Assembly: GCA_002049455.2 (NCBI GenBank)
Contig: KV919213.1
Location: forward strand, 1 to 47,160
Reading direction: 5' to 3'
DNA: 47,160 nt
Source of the DNA: Porphyra umbilicalis
Lineage: Eukaryota > Rhodophyta > Bangiophyceae > Bangiales > Bangiaceae
Below the pieces are notes generated by a model. It was not told where the DNA came from, ran no database searches, and saw nothing but the letters and a program-made list of their open reading frames with translations. The position numbers and the translations under genes are program-made. Positions 26,355-35,746 of this stretch are shown in pieces (position 1 is the first letter of the stretch; the number at the start of each line of letters is the position of its first letter).

Positions 26355-28265
26355 AAGCCGTCCCCGTCCGCGCGACCACGTGCCCAAACGCCATCGCCAG
26401 GCGCTCGCGCAGCACCGCCGCATCCCCCCCCCCCCACCCCAGCGGCCGATCGTCGGAGCGGTAGTGGTCCCGACACGCCGCGTCGGTCGCCACGCACGCG
26501 GCCGCGTCCCCCCCGTGGGCGGCCAGCGCGGGCCACTCCGTGCCCGCCTCGAGCGCCAACGAGAGGTACTTTAGGCCCGCCCCGCAGCCGCCGCGGTACA
26601 GCCGGTGGGCAAACCGGTAGGGGAACACCTCGACCAACACCGCCCCCGGCGGGAGGAAGATGGACGCTGCCAACTGTGCGCCGTGCACGCCGACCATGAC
26701 GCCCGCCGCGGACGCCACGTCGACTTGCTCGCGGAAGCTCGCCGCCGCCATTGCCACGCGGGTGTAGGCAAAGCCCGCCGCCGCCGCCGCCGCCGCGAGG
26801 GCGTCCCCAAACGCCGCCTCAGACGCAGCGTCAAAGGACCGCGGCTGCCCCGCCCGCGTCACGTACAGGAGGGTGCGGCGGAGGGGCGGCGGCGCGGCGG
26901 CGCCGACGCTCCCCGCCAGCTGCAGCCGAAAGCGGGCCACGTCCGCCCACGGCGTCGCGCCCACCGCCGTGTCGAACGTGGGCTCGGCGTACGCGGCGGC
27001 CGACGCGGCGCCGGGCCCGTCGCCGTCGGGCACAAAGAAGCGGGCGTCGAGCTGCCCCGGCAGTACGGCGCGGCGGAAGCAGGGCACCCGGCGGCCGCGC
27101 GCGAGGTTTTCCACCCCCGCCGACACGTACACGCGCATCGACGCGCGGTCCGCGGCGGGCGCGCCGACCGCGTCGGCCACGTCGCGGAGGCGGAACTGGG
27201 GCACCGCCGGGTGGACGACGGCGGCGAGCAAGCCGTGGTGCCACGACCGGCGGTAGCGGAGCTTCTTGGCCAGCTCTGGCAGCGCCACAACGACCACGTT
27301 GGAGAAGCCCCCCGCCGGCGCCCCGTACGCGGTCGGGTTGGAGAGCACCTGGTGCAAGAAAAAGATGCGCGTCGCATAGTGCGCGACCGACCGGGAGGCG
27401 GCGCCGAGGCGCAGGAAGACGGTATCCCCCTCCCACCAGGCGACCTTGTCGCCGTCAGACAGCGCCGACAGCCATGACGCGGGCTTTTGTTCGGGCTCGG
27501 GGAGCTCCGCCTCGCGCGCCCACCACGCCTCGATGGAGGACGTGCACTCGCGCGCGAGCGGCGCAAACATCCTGCGCGCCGCCCGCGACGCGTACACGCC
27601 GCACGTCGTGTCGGTGGGGAGGAAGACGAGGCCGGCGGAGCGCACGCAAAAGGGCGCGTGCACGCACGCTTTTTCCTTGAGGGGGGACGTGACGCAGTGG
27701 CGCTCCGTGCCATCGCCGCGACGGCCGCCCGAGTAGGCCACCACCGTGGTGGGGACAATGGCGGCGAGCGCCGCCGCCGCGTCGGCAGAGGGGGGGGGGG
27801 GGTGGGGGGGGGGGCGGCGTCGGGCATGAGGGCAGCGGTCGGCACCACCGGGGGCGCCGCCGCCACCGCGGCTAGGGGGGTGGGTGGGGGGTCCGCCGCA
27901 GCAGGCACCGCCGCGGCGGGCGCCGCCGCCGCCGCCGCCGCGTCTCCCTCCCCGTCGCCGTCTTCCCCCCCCAACCCGCCCGGCCCGCTGAGCCCCTTGG
28001 ACGACAGTGGCAGCGCGGGCGCGTCGCGCACGGGCGGCGCCACTGGCGCCACGGGCGCCACGGGCGGCGGCAACGCCCCGCCCCCCCCCCCCCCTCCCCC
28101 CCCAGCCGCCGCCGCGGCGCGCCCCCCCGCGCCCGGCAGGGCCACCCCCAGCCGCCCCCCCGCGCGCACGACAAACAGCGCGACGCCGAGGTAGCCGAGG
28201 CCGAGAAACAGGCGGCCGCCCACCGCTTGCGCGCGCGCCCACCGGGGGAGGGGCTTGGCGCGCCC

Positions 28266-28296
<31 letters not shown>

Positions 28297-28763
28297 CCAC
28301 GCCGCCCGCCACCGTCGCGGCGGGCGCCACCGTCGGCGCCACCGCCGCCGCCGCGGGCGCCGCGGCCCGACTCGCCGCCGTCATAGCCCCACGGCTCGTC
28401 CGCGTCGGCCCGTCGGTGGCGGCGTCCGTCTGACGGGGCGCGGCGGGCGCCCCCGCCGCCGCCGTCGGCGGCGGCGGTGGGAGCCCCGCCGTCGCGCCCC
28501 CCCCCACCGCCGTCGCCGCCCCGACCGCCGCCGGCGCGGTCGGTCGGCGTGTGCCGCCGCCGGTGCCGCCGCTCCGACGCCTCCCACCGCTCCTCGCCGC
28601 CGCCGCCGCCGCCGCCGCCGCCCCGGTCGGGCGACCGCTCGCCGGGCCGCCGGCCGCCGAGGCGTTCCCGCTCCGCCCGCCGGTGGGGCGGCCGCTCCCG
28701 CCGGGCGGGCGGGGGCGGCGGCGTCCGCGTCGCGGTGGCGACCAACCACGCGGCCAAGCCCAT
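26353..28763 (-). CDS. GT61-family glycosyltransferase, predicted type II membrane protein, frame-broken once
   Basis: GT61 (DUF563) enzymes such as plant xylosyl/arabinosyltransferases and EOGT act in the Golgi or ER lumen; the acceptor here is unknown. The catalytic part is clear in the lower half: CGVYASRAARRMFAPLARE, SNVVVVALPELAKKLRYRRS, and the family's C-terminal hallmark VMVGVHGAQLAASIFLPPGA followed by VLVEVFPYRFAHRLY. The upper half starts at the ATG at 28763, is Arg/Gly/Pro-rich and contains one hydrophobic span (AVGGRLFLGLGYLGVALFVV, about residue 180-205), a plausible signal anchor. The two halves are in different frames and must join across G13/G11 runs at 27790-27814 (on the plus strand), so I treat this as one gene of about 800 aa with a consensus indel. 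The stop codon TAG uses two bases of the adjacent TIR element. Confidence 0.82.
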
Positions 28764-30325
28764 GGTGCGGGGGGGGGGGAGACGGACGCAGACACGAAAG
28801 GCCTAAAAAAAAAAAAAAGAGAAAGCAGAAAAAAATGAAGGGTGAAAGGAAGGGGGCGAGGGGGGGGGGGGCTCGAGCGTCGCGCCAGCGGCGCCGTGAC
28901 GGTGGGACGTCACTTGGGGAGGGGCGGCCAGACGGGCGACACGCTGCCACACGGGCGCGCGCAGGCGGCCGCGGCGGGCGGTCGGCCCGCACAGCAGGCG
29001 GCGCCCGTGTCGACGCGGCGCCCGTCCGTTCGCCGTCGGTGAGGCGGCGGCTGCGCGGCGGCGGCGGCGAGACGGGGCGCCCACGTGGCGGGCGGCAGGC
29101 GGCAGCGCGGCGGCGACCGCCGCGGTTGCAGCGCCGCCGGCGAGCGCCACGCTGCGGGTGCGTACGCCGTTACAGCCGCCGCCGCTGCGGCAGCCGCCAC
29201 GCGCCTCCCCGCCGCGGCGGGGCGGCGACTGCCGCGGGGACTGGGACGGCGCGGCACATGGCGGGCGGCGGTGGTGCGGGCCGGCCCACGGGGCGGCCAG
29301 CGCAGAAGCAGGGGGGGGGGGAAGGAGTGCGCGTGGGCGTCGGCAACCGACAACGGCGCGGGCAGGCCCCGCGTTCGGTGTGGGGGGGTCGGCAGCACGG
29401 ACCGCAGCAGCGGCGGTCGGCAGCCACGCGCAAGCAGCAGGAGTGATCATCCCGCACACGCGGGATCGACATCAGTCCAATTCCACTGGCCGAGAATTGT
29501 GCAGGTGCAGAGCTCCCCATGCGAAATGCAGCGAAATGATTGAGCAGGCTATTTTTTCATGAACCTACAAAATAGGCCAATATTTCGCTCAATGGCAGGA
29601 GAGAAGTGCTGTGCACGGCGGGTCTCACGCTGCTGCATAGGATTGCCAGATTGGCACCCCTCTCAGAGGCCCCCCCTCGCGAGCACATCGAGGCTCAACG
29701 GCGAACACGATGGTCTCAACTGAATATCTTGTGTCGGTTCGTTCGACTGCCAGCCTTGTCAGTTGGGCCCCCCCGCCCCTGTGCGCTGTGTGCCCCGCAC
29801 GGGGGTTGACGGGTCCGCTGTGGCTGCTCATGCGACGCTTCATCGGCTCATACGAGCGCGGCGCGGCCGCGGCCGGGTCTCCCCCCACCGTGTTCGCAGT
29901 CATTGGCTTTCGCACCTCCGTGTCTCCCCTCCCCCTTCTGGCCTGTGCAACGTTGCGGGGCGGTGGGAGGACTGTGGGACACGCGAGTGGTTGAGTCGCG
30001 TTGCGGCGCTCGTGTTGCTGTTGCTTTGCTGCTCGGGATCCGTCCGACTCCGCCACTTCCACCGCGCCACGCTGGATGCTCGTCACGCCCTGGACGCGCC
30101 CTGCTGGTGTTGCTCGCACGGCGTTGGTATTGCCCGGTAGCTTCTTCGTGCCGGCGCCATTGTCGACCTCGCGTGCACGTCACCGGTGGCGCACTGCTGG
30201 ACCACCACCGCCACGCGGGGTCTGTCCCCCCCTGTGCGTCGTGGTCTTCCTTGCCCGTTAGACGCTTCGAATCTTGAGCCACCCCCTCGTCGCCACACGG
30301 GCGTCCTCCCCGCTCGTTGTCCACC
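28764..30325. other. Divergent intergenic region between GT61 and the kinase gene
   Basis: Contains a 13-A run just upstream of the GT61 start (about 28806-28818), very GC-rich sequence to about 29450, an AT-richer patch at 29500-29600 with an imperfect hairpin, and GC-rich leader sequence before the kinase ATG. Long frames on both strands are Arg/Ala/Pro-rich and look like chance. No gene seen. Confidence 0.5.
29530..29589. repeat. Imperfect inverted repeat (possible hairpin or MITE remnant)
   Basis: AGCGAAATGATTG with GGCTATTTT on the left is matched in inverse by AAAATAGGCC and AATATTTCGCT on the right, with a few unpaired bases. It sits in a short AT-rich patch. No target duplication could be identified. 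Confidence 0.45.
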
Positions 30326-32086
30326 ATGAGCTCCTTGAGCAGCTCGTCCACCCCGCGGCTGATGCGCCATGAGGAGGGCGCCGACGTTATCCCCGAGACG
30401 CGCGGCTGGCTGCGCAAGGAGGGGGAGACGCTGCACAATTTGTACAAGCGGTACATGGTGCTCAAGGGGTGCACCTTCTCCAACCACCGCAATGAGGATG
30501 GCCCCGCCACGTGGACGGTCGACATGACGCAAGCGTCGGTGCGGGTCGGCCCCCGCAAGAACGAGGTGGTGCTGTCCCTCCCCCAAAAGCGCATTTCCCT
30601 TTTCGCGGCTGACGATGCGGATCAGGCGCGGTGGGTGGCGGCCATGAAGGTGGCCATTGCGGGCGGCCGGTCGGTGGACACGTACTACAAGCTCGGGCGG
30701 CTGCTCGGCGAGGGCGCCTTTGCGCAAGTGCGCCTCGCGGCGGACCGGGAGACGGGCGAGCACGTGGCCATCAAGGTCATCAAAAAGTCGGAGTTTGCGC
30801 CCCAGGAGATGGAGTACATCCGCCGGGAGGTGCAGGTGTGCCGGCAGGTGTACCACTCCAACATTATCGAGACGCGGGACATCTTTGACACGAGCGCGGA
30901 GCTGTTTATCGTCTTGGAGCTGCTGTCGGGCGGCGAGCTGTTTGACCAGATTGCCGAGGCAGGGTCCTTTACGGAGAAGCAGGCAGCGCAGGTGATGCGG
31001 GAGATCACCAAGGGGGTGGCGTACTTGCACAAGAGCAATATCTGCCACGGGGACCTCAAGGTATGTGAGGGGACCTTGCCATTTTGTGGGATCATTGGGA
31101 CGTTTTATGCCCGAGGGTGGCGCTGTTTGGCTGCTTTTGTCGGTGCTCGACGTCCACCCGTGCATGCCAGTGCGAGCACGAGCGCTTGTCCTCTTGGTGT
31201 CTGGTGGCATCACGATTTTGCTGTTCTAACAGACCTTCTTGTCTTGTCTTTTCCTTGGCATTCTCTTGTTTTTCTGGTCATGCTGCTGTATTGTGGTCGT
31301 ATGGGGTTGCGGTCCACTCGTGTGTTCTTGGTTGTTTTTTCCTTGCACTGGTTATTGCAGCCGGAGAATATCCTCACCAAGAGCAAGAAGTGGCCGCTGG
31401 ACGTGAAGCTGTGCGACTTCGGGCTGGCCAACTTCGTGCAGGACGATGCGGCGTCGGAGGAGCAGCTGGAGATGGTCGCCGAAAAGGCGCAGGCGGGCAA
31501 GGGCGCCGTCGCCGGATACGTCGGCACCCCCGGCTACGTCGCCCCCGAAATTGTTAAGCGTGAGCCGTACGGCCCCGCCGTGGACATGTGGGCATGTGGC
31601 GTCGTGCTGTACATTATGCTCAGCGGCAAAATGCCCTTTTTTGGTCGCAACGACGCGGAGTGCCTCAAGCGCACGGCTGAAGGCAAGTACTCCTTCCCTG
31701 CCCGTGAGTGGTCCCGCATTTCCCCCGAGGCCGTCAGCCTCGTCAAGGCGCTGCTACAGGTCGACCCGTCCAAGCGCCTGACCGCCAACGCGGCGCTCGC
31801 CCACACCTGGCTTGCCGACCCGGACGCGGTGGCCGACACTCCCATCGAGGACCTGGCTGGCATCCATTCGCGCAAGCGCAAGCTCCGCAAGGCCTTCACC
31901 GCCGCCGTCACGATCGGGCGGCTGAACAACCTGATGAACCTGTCGGGTGGGGTGGACGGCACGTCGTCGTCATCTGCTGACGGCGTGTCGGTGGGCCAAG
32001 CCACCGCCGTTGCCGCTACGGTGGAGGGCAAGGACGATGTGGCCAACGTGGCTGCCGCCCTCGCCGACGCGTCAGTCTCCAAGTAA
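30326..32086 (+). CDS. PH domain-CaM-kinase-type Ser/Thr protein kinase, two exons
   Basis: Protein kinase of the CAMK group with an N-terminal PH domain, so probably recruited to membranes or phosphoinositides. Exon 1 is 30326-31060, the intron 31061-31360 (GTATGT...TTGCAG, phase 0), exon 2 31361-32086; 486 aa. The ATG sits in CCACCATGA context. PH domain about 22-112 (TRGWLRKEGETLHNLYKRYM to ADQARWVAAMKVAI). Kinase: GEGAFAQV glycine loop, VAIKVIKK lysine (about 150), LELLSGGELFDQI hinge, catalytic loop HGDLK|PEN split by the intron, DFGLA, then an activation loop about 20 aa longer than usual before GTPGYVAPE, and DMWACGVVLYIMLSG. After the kinase, RKRKLRKAFTAAVTIGRLNN resembles the CaMK autoinhibitory/calmodulin-binding segment. 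The HRD arginine is Gly. The intron has no in-frame stop, so the unspliced frame is open throughout. Confidence 0.93.
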   Translation: MSSLSSSSTPRLMRHEEGADVIPETRGWLRKEGETLHNLYKRYMVLKGCTFSNHRNEDGPATWTVDMTQASVRVGPRKNEVVLSLPQKRISLFAADDADQARWVAAMKVAIAGGRSVDTYYKLGRLLGEGAFAQVRLAADRETGEHVAIKVIKKSEFAPQEMEYIRREVQVCRQVYHSNIIETRDIFDTSAELFIVLELLSGGELFDQIAEAGSFTEKQAAQVMREITKGVAYLHKSNICHGDLKVCEGTLPFCGIIGTFYARGWRCLAAFVGARRPPVHASASTSACPLGVWWHHDFAVLTDLLVLSFPWHSLVFLVMLLYCGRMGLRSTRVFLVVFSLHWLLQPENILTKSKKWPLDVKLCDFGLANFVQDDAASEEQLEMVAEKAQAGKGAVAGYVGTPGYVAPEIVKREPYGPAVDMWACGVVLYIMLSGKMPFFGRNDAECLKRTAEGKYSFPAREWSRISPEAVSLVKALLQVDPSKRLTANAALAHTWLADPDAVADTPIEDLAGIHSRKRKLRKAFTAAVTIGRLNNLMNLSGGVDGTSSSSADGVSVGQATAVAATVEGKDDVANVAAALADASVSK

Positions 32087-32442
32087 TACCTTATGACCGA
32101 GGGGTGGGGTGCGCGCTGACCTGCGCCGGCCGGTTTGTGGTGACCAGCGGCGTCGCGCTGCGCATGCTTGGCGAGGCCCGCGGCGCTGTGCGCCGGGTGC
32201 GGGTGGCGGGCTGCATCAGCTGAGTGACCGAACGAGCGAGCGAGCACATTGCCGGACGAATGGGCGCAGCTCTGGGCGTGGAGAGGCCGAGGAGCGTGCG
32301 TACCGCTCCTTCAAAGATACGAGCCGTCTCTATTGTACTGCACTTCTTGCTGATGCGCGTGGTGTGTTATCGCTCCTGATCCGCACCTTAGGGAGGGACA
32401 CGGCTCAAAGGCCTCTGCAGTTTCCTGCATTGCCAACCGCGG
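32087..32442. other. Convergent 3' region between kinase and RibD
   Basis: About 356 bp between the stop codons of two convergent genes. It must hold both 3' ends. An AT-richer patch lies near 32310-32390. No gene or clear repeat seen. Confidence 0.5.
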
Positions 32443-34020
32443 CTAGCCGGATGGCCCCTTGCCCGGCTCTGTCGCCCCCACCTCCCCCACCACCATGATG
32501 TCGTCGCCAATGCGCTCGACGCGCACGTCCTGCAGCGGGAGCGCCCCCCCCATGGCGTCCACGCCAAACGGCCCCACCGGCCCGTAGACGCCCCCCCCAA
32601 CCACCTTGGGCGCCACAAACGCAACGACCCGCTGCACGACGCCCGCCGCCATGGCACCGCCCGCCAAGCCACCGCCACACTCCCACAGCGCCACCATAAT
32701 CCCGCGCTCGCCGAGCGCGTCGGCCACCGTCCCTGCATCGAGTGGGTCGAGGCCAACCACCTCCACGCCGCCGTCAATGAGGGCGGCGGCGGCCGCCGAT
32801 GCCGCGCCGTCGGGGGTGGTGTACACCACCGTGGCGGGGGGGGTGCTAAAGGCGCGTGCGGCGGGCGGGAGCGACGCCACGTTGCGGGTGACGACCACCC
32901 GCAGCGGGCGCACGTGGTCATTGATGCCCGCTTCGGGTTGGGCGCCGGCGCCGAGGGGCGCCGCCAGCCACGCCTCCTCGGCTGCCGCCGCTGCCGCGCC
33001 GTCTGCGACAGCCGCAGCGGCGGGCACACGGGGGCGCTCACCCCCCAGCAGCGGGTCCCCCACCCCCCGACCTGGCGCCTCCCGCAGCGTCAGCTGCGGG
33101 TCATCCAACCGCAACGTGTTGCCGCCAACAACAATGGCGTCGACGCCCCCCCGGAGGCGCTGCACGACGCCCCGCGACGTGGCGCCGCTCACCCACCGGG
33201 AGTCCCCCCCGTCCGTCGCAATCCGCCCGTCGAGCGTCATGGCGTACTTCAACACCCCGTACGGGCGGCCCGACCGCTTCCACCAAAAAAAGGGGGCGAC
33301 CAGCTCCGCCGTGCCCTCCTCCCCGTCCCACACGTCCACCCCAACGCCCGCGGCGCGGAGGCGCGCGACGCCCCGCCCGGCCACCCGCGAGTCCACGTCC
33401 AACACGCCGACGACGACGCGGGCCACGGCCGCAGCGACGAGCGCGTCGGCGCACGGCGGCGTGCGGCCCGTGTGGGCACACGGCTCGAGCGTCACGTAGG
33501 CGGTGCCGCCCGCGACGGGGCGGCCGGCCGCGGCGGCGGCGGCGAGCGCGCCGGCTTCCGCGTGGCGCAAGCCGGCGAGCGGGTGGTACCCTTCCCCCGC
33601 GGGTACCGTCGGGACGGGGGCGTCTGCTGTGGGGGCGGGGAGGATGACGCAGCCGACGGGGGGGTTGGGGCGCGTGCGCCCGACGGCGCGGCGGGCGAGG
33701 GCGACGGCGCGGCGCATCCAGCGGGCGTCGACTGCAGCAGCGGCGGCGGCGGCGGCGGCGGTGGTGGTAGCATCAGAGTGGGAGGAGGATGGCACAAACG
33801 ACGCAGTTGGTTGGGGCGATGGTGGTTTTGATTGGGAGACCATTACGGGTAGGCAAGGAGACGGGTGGCAGATAGACTGCCGCCGGCCGGCAGGGGGGGA
33901 AAGCGCCGGCTGCTCTCGGCCCCGACCGACTGCCGCATGTCGATGGCTTCGCCTGGACAGGCACGCGAGACCAGATGGCGGAGGCAGGAAGGTCGGGGCA
34001 ACAGCAGCAGTAGACGGCAT
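32443..34020 (-). CDS. ribD: Bifunctional riboflavin biosynthesis deaminase/reductase RibD
   Basis: Catalyses two steps of riboflavin synthesis: deamination of the pyrimidine from GTP cyclohydrolase II, then NADPH reduction of its ribosyl chain. About 525 aa. N-terminal residues 1-95 are Ser/Ala/Arg-rich with few acidic residues and fit a plastid transit peptide (inference). The deaminase domain (about 97-240) has NPPVGCVI, zinc-binding RHAEAGAL and TLEPCAHTGRTPPCADAL, so the His and both Cys are intact. The reductase domain (about 250 onward) has GVLKYAMTLDGRIA, DSRWVSGATSRG, AIVVGGNTLRLDDPQLTLR and near the C-terminus LWECGGGLAGGAM. In plants the two activities are usually carried by separate proteins with one domain inactive; here both look active. 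The start is the ATG at 34020; a second in-frame ATG at 33843 would remove most of the leader. Confidence 0.93.
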   Translation of the reverse strand: MPSTAAVAPTFLPPPSGLACLSRRSHRHAAVGRGREQPALSPPAGRRQSICHPSPCLPVMVSQSKPPSPQPTASFVPSSSHSDATTTAAAAAAAAAVDARWMRRAVALARRAVGRTRPNPPVGCVILPAPTADAPVPTVPAGEGYHPLAGLRHAEAGALAAAAAAGRPVAGGTAYVTLEPCAHTGRTPPCADALVAAAVARVVVGVLDVDSRVAGRGVARLRAAGVGVDVWDGEEGTAELVAPFFWWKRSGRPYGVLKYAMTLDGRIATDGGDSRWVSGATSRGVVQRLRGGVDAIVVGGNTLRLDDPQLTLREAPGRGVGDPLLGGERPRVPAAAAVADGAAAAAAEEAWLAAPLGAGAQPEAGINDHVRPLRVVVTRNVASLPPAARAFSTPPATVVYTTPDGAASAAAAALIDGGVEVVGLDPLDAGTVADALGERGIMVALWECGGGLAGGAMAAGVVQRVVAFVAPKVVGGGVYGPVGPFGVDAMGGALPLQDVRVERIGDDIMVVGEVGATEPGKGPSG

Positions 34021-35413
34021 GGCGACAATGGGCGGGGGTGACACAGGTGGCGACTGAGGCCGTGGTAGGCGGAAGCGCGCCTCCTCTTAAGGGGGCCCGC
34101 TTCGCTGCGAAGTCGGCGATGCGTCACTGCTTGGGCGGTCAATTGTCTCTGGCAGAATTGCGCTCTGCGCTGGCCACTTCCGAAATGACGCAATTTTCGA
34201 CAGACCTGTCGTCGAGAATCCGGCTGGGAAAATCAGCCTATCCAACGTCTGTAGTTTGCCGCCAAGTGTCGGCTTCCCACGACTCGTGAGCGGCCACCCG
34301 CTGGCCAGCGCAGCAGCCGCCACGCTGGTCGTCCCGCCAGCTGTTTCACAGGCAAGTGGCCGCGCAGCCGCCTTCCAGTCGTTTTTCTGTCAGGCTGGAC
34401 CAGCCCCGGTCACGATGTGGCCCCGTTCACCGTATTTACCTCCCCGCCCACCTGCCAGCACCCGCGGGGAGGAGCGCAGGGCGCACCTTGGTTGGCGCCG
34501 CTTGCACAAGGTTCGCATGGGGCCCCGCGCGACTTGTCTGCCACAGTCCCGCTGAAAGCGCCGCTCCCGCCCGAGGCCCCGCTGCTGGTCCACACGTCGG
34601 CTCGCCACCACCTCACCGTTGCAGGAGCGGCCGCGGTGCTATTGGCTGTGTGTGAGGGGCAGCCCCCCGGGCGGGCGCATTGGCGTCTGTCGAGCAGCTC
34701 TCCCTGCTGCCCCCTTTGTTTGTTTGCAATGGTCTGCGCCCAAGTCATCGACGCGGCATTGCGGCGGGATTGACCGTCGTGGTCAGGCCGTGGTTGTGCG
34801 TGTCTGGCCGCGATTGGCTTTGCGTCCAGGCTGGGGCGCTCTCGTCCCGCCGGCGCTGGGGGTCCAATGCGGGCTCCCAGCTTGCGGGGCGGTGCCACCC
34901 ACAGCGGCGCGTCACGTCACACGCGCCTGTTTTGTTGCTCGTCGGTCCGGTGGAGAGGCGCGCCACCGACGGAGGAGGCCTCCGCGGAGTGCGCGTACAA
35001 CGCGTGGCCTACCCGCTGTTCCGCACAAGAGCAACCCGCAGGTGACCGACGGTGGCCACGGCCGTAGCCCAGTCGACCACCTTCCTCCCTCCCCGGCCTC
35101 CGCGGGCGTTGTCCCGTGCAGGCGCCGGCGGACGACGAGGCGCGGCAGAGGCAGCGCGCCCGCCCCCCCCCCTCTCTTCATCGCCCCGGTGTCTGCTACG
35201 CGCCCCGCTCGACGGTGGGTGCCTCCGTGGCCCTCGTCGCTCCCCGACCTCTCACCCACCATCATTTGGAGGGCCACCGGCGGCCGCCCCGCAGCCCGCC
35301 GGCGCCTACCCTACCCCCCGCCCCCACCACACCCGCGCGACCCGCAGCGCCCTCACCTCCTGCGCTTCACTTCCCCCCCCCCCCCCCTCCCACCTCGCCC
35401 CACCTCCGCCGCC
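34021..35413. other. Divergent intergenic region upstream of RibD and the Cys/Met-rich gene
   Basis: About 1.4 kb of moderately to highly GC-rich DNA. The portion 34130-34260 is less GC-rich and close to RibD, so likely its promoter. A run of C residues (about 35369-35389) lies just before the small gene's start. Chance frames cross the region on both strands; none has a recognisable domain. Confidence 0.5.
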
Positions 35414-35746
35414 ATGTGTGGTGGCGGCGCCTGCGGCTGCTACGGCCCTGCTGTGTGCATTACGGTGCGGTGCGGGCCGTGTGCTCCCCCCCCCGAATGC
35501 AAGCCGGCCGCGTGGCCGGCCGTCAAGGACCCTATCCTCGGCAAGAAGCCCGAGATGCCCAAACCCCCACAGAAGCAGCCGCCCAAACCGCAGCCCGCCC
35601 CGTACTGCGTGCCAATGCCCATGATGTGCGCCATGCCCATGCCGATGCCGATGCCGATGCCGATGCCGATGATGTACCCGACGATGGCCATGGGGGGGGT
35701 CATGATGCCCGCCTGTGGGGGGGGGCCCCACTGCACGTGCGGCTAG
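35414..35746 (+). CDS. Small Cys- and Met-Pro-rich protein, possible metal binder
   Basis: No family recognised. The ATG has the strong context GCCGCCATG. The protein is 110 aa with 12 cysteines and 17 methionines. The N-terminal 30 residues are Cys-rich (MCGGGACGCYGPAVC, then RCGPCAPPPEC), the middle is a Lys/Pro stretch (GKKPEMPKPPQKQPPKPQP), then comes a Met-Pro repeat (MPMPMPMPMPMPMM) and a Cys-rich end (ACGGGPHCTCG). Cys pairs plus Met runs are the ligands used by copper(I)-binding proteins, so a metal-handling role is a reasonable guess. There is no signal peptide or clear membrane span. It lies divergent from RibD and convergent with the hydrolase gene. Being short and repeat-bearing, it needs expression evidence, but start context, open frame and non-random composition support a real gene. 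Confidence 0.6.
   Translation: MCGGGACGCYGPAVCITVRCGPCAPPPECKPAAWPAVKDPILGKKPEMPKPPQKQPPKPQPAPYCVPMPMMCAMPMPMPMPMPMPMMYPTMAMGGVMMPACGGGPHCTCG
35640..35680 (+). repeat. ATGCCG hexanucleotide tandem repeat
   Basis: Consecutive ATGCCG units encode the Met-Pro repeat of the small Cys/Met-rich protein. Being a nearly pure six-base repeat it can change length without shifting the frame. Confidence 0.85.

Noticed and set aside
30317..32086. Kinase as one uninterrupted 589-codon CDS
   Set aside because: Read-through inserts 100 unrelated residues between HGDLK and PEN of the catalytic loop, with perfect GT..AG borders; splicing restores the motif. The frame also opens at a TTG nine bases before the real ATG.
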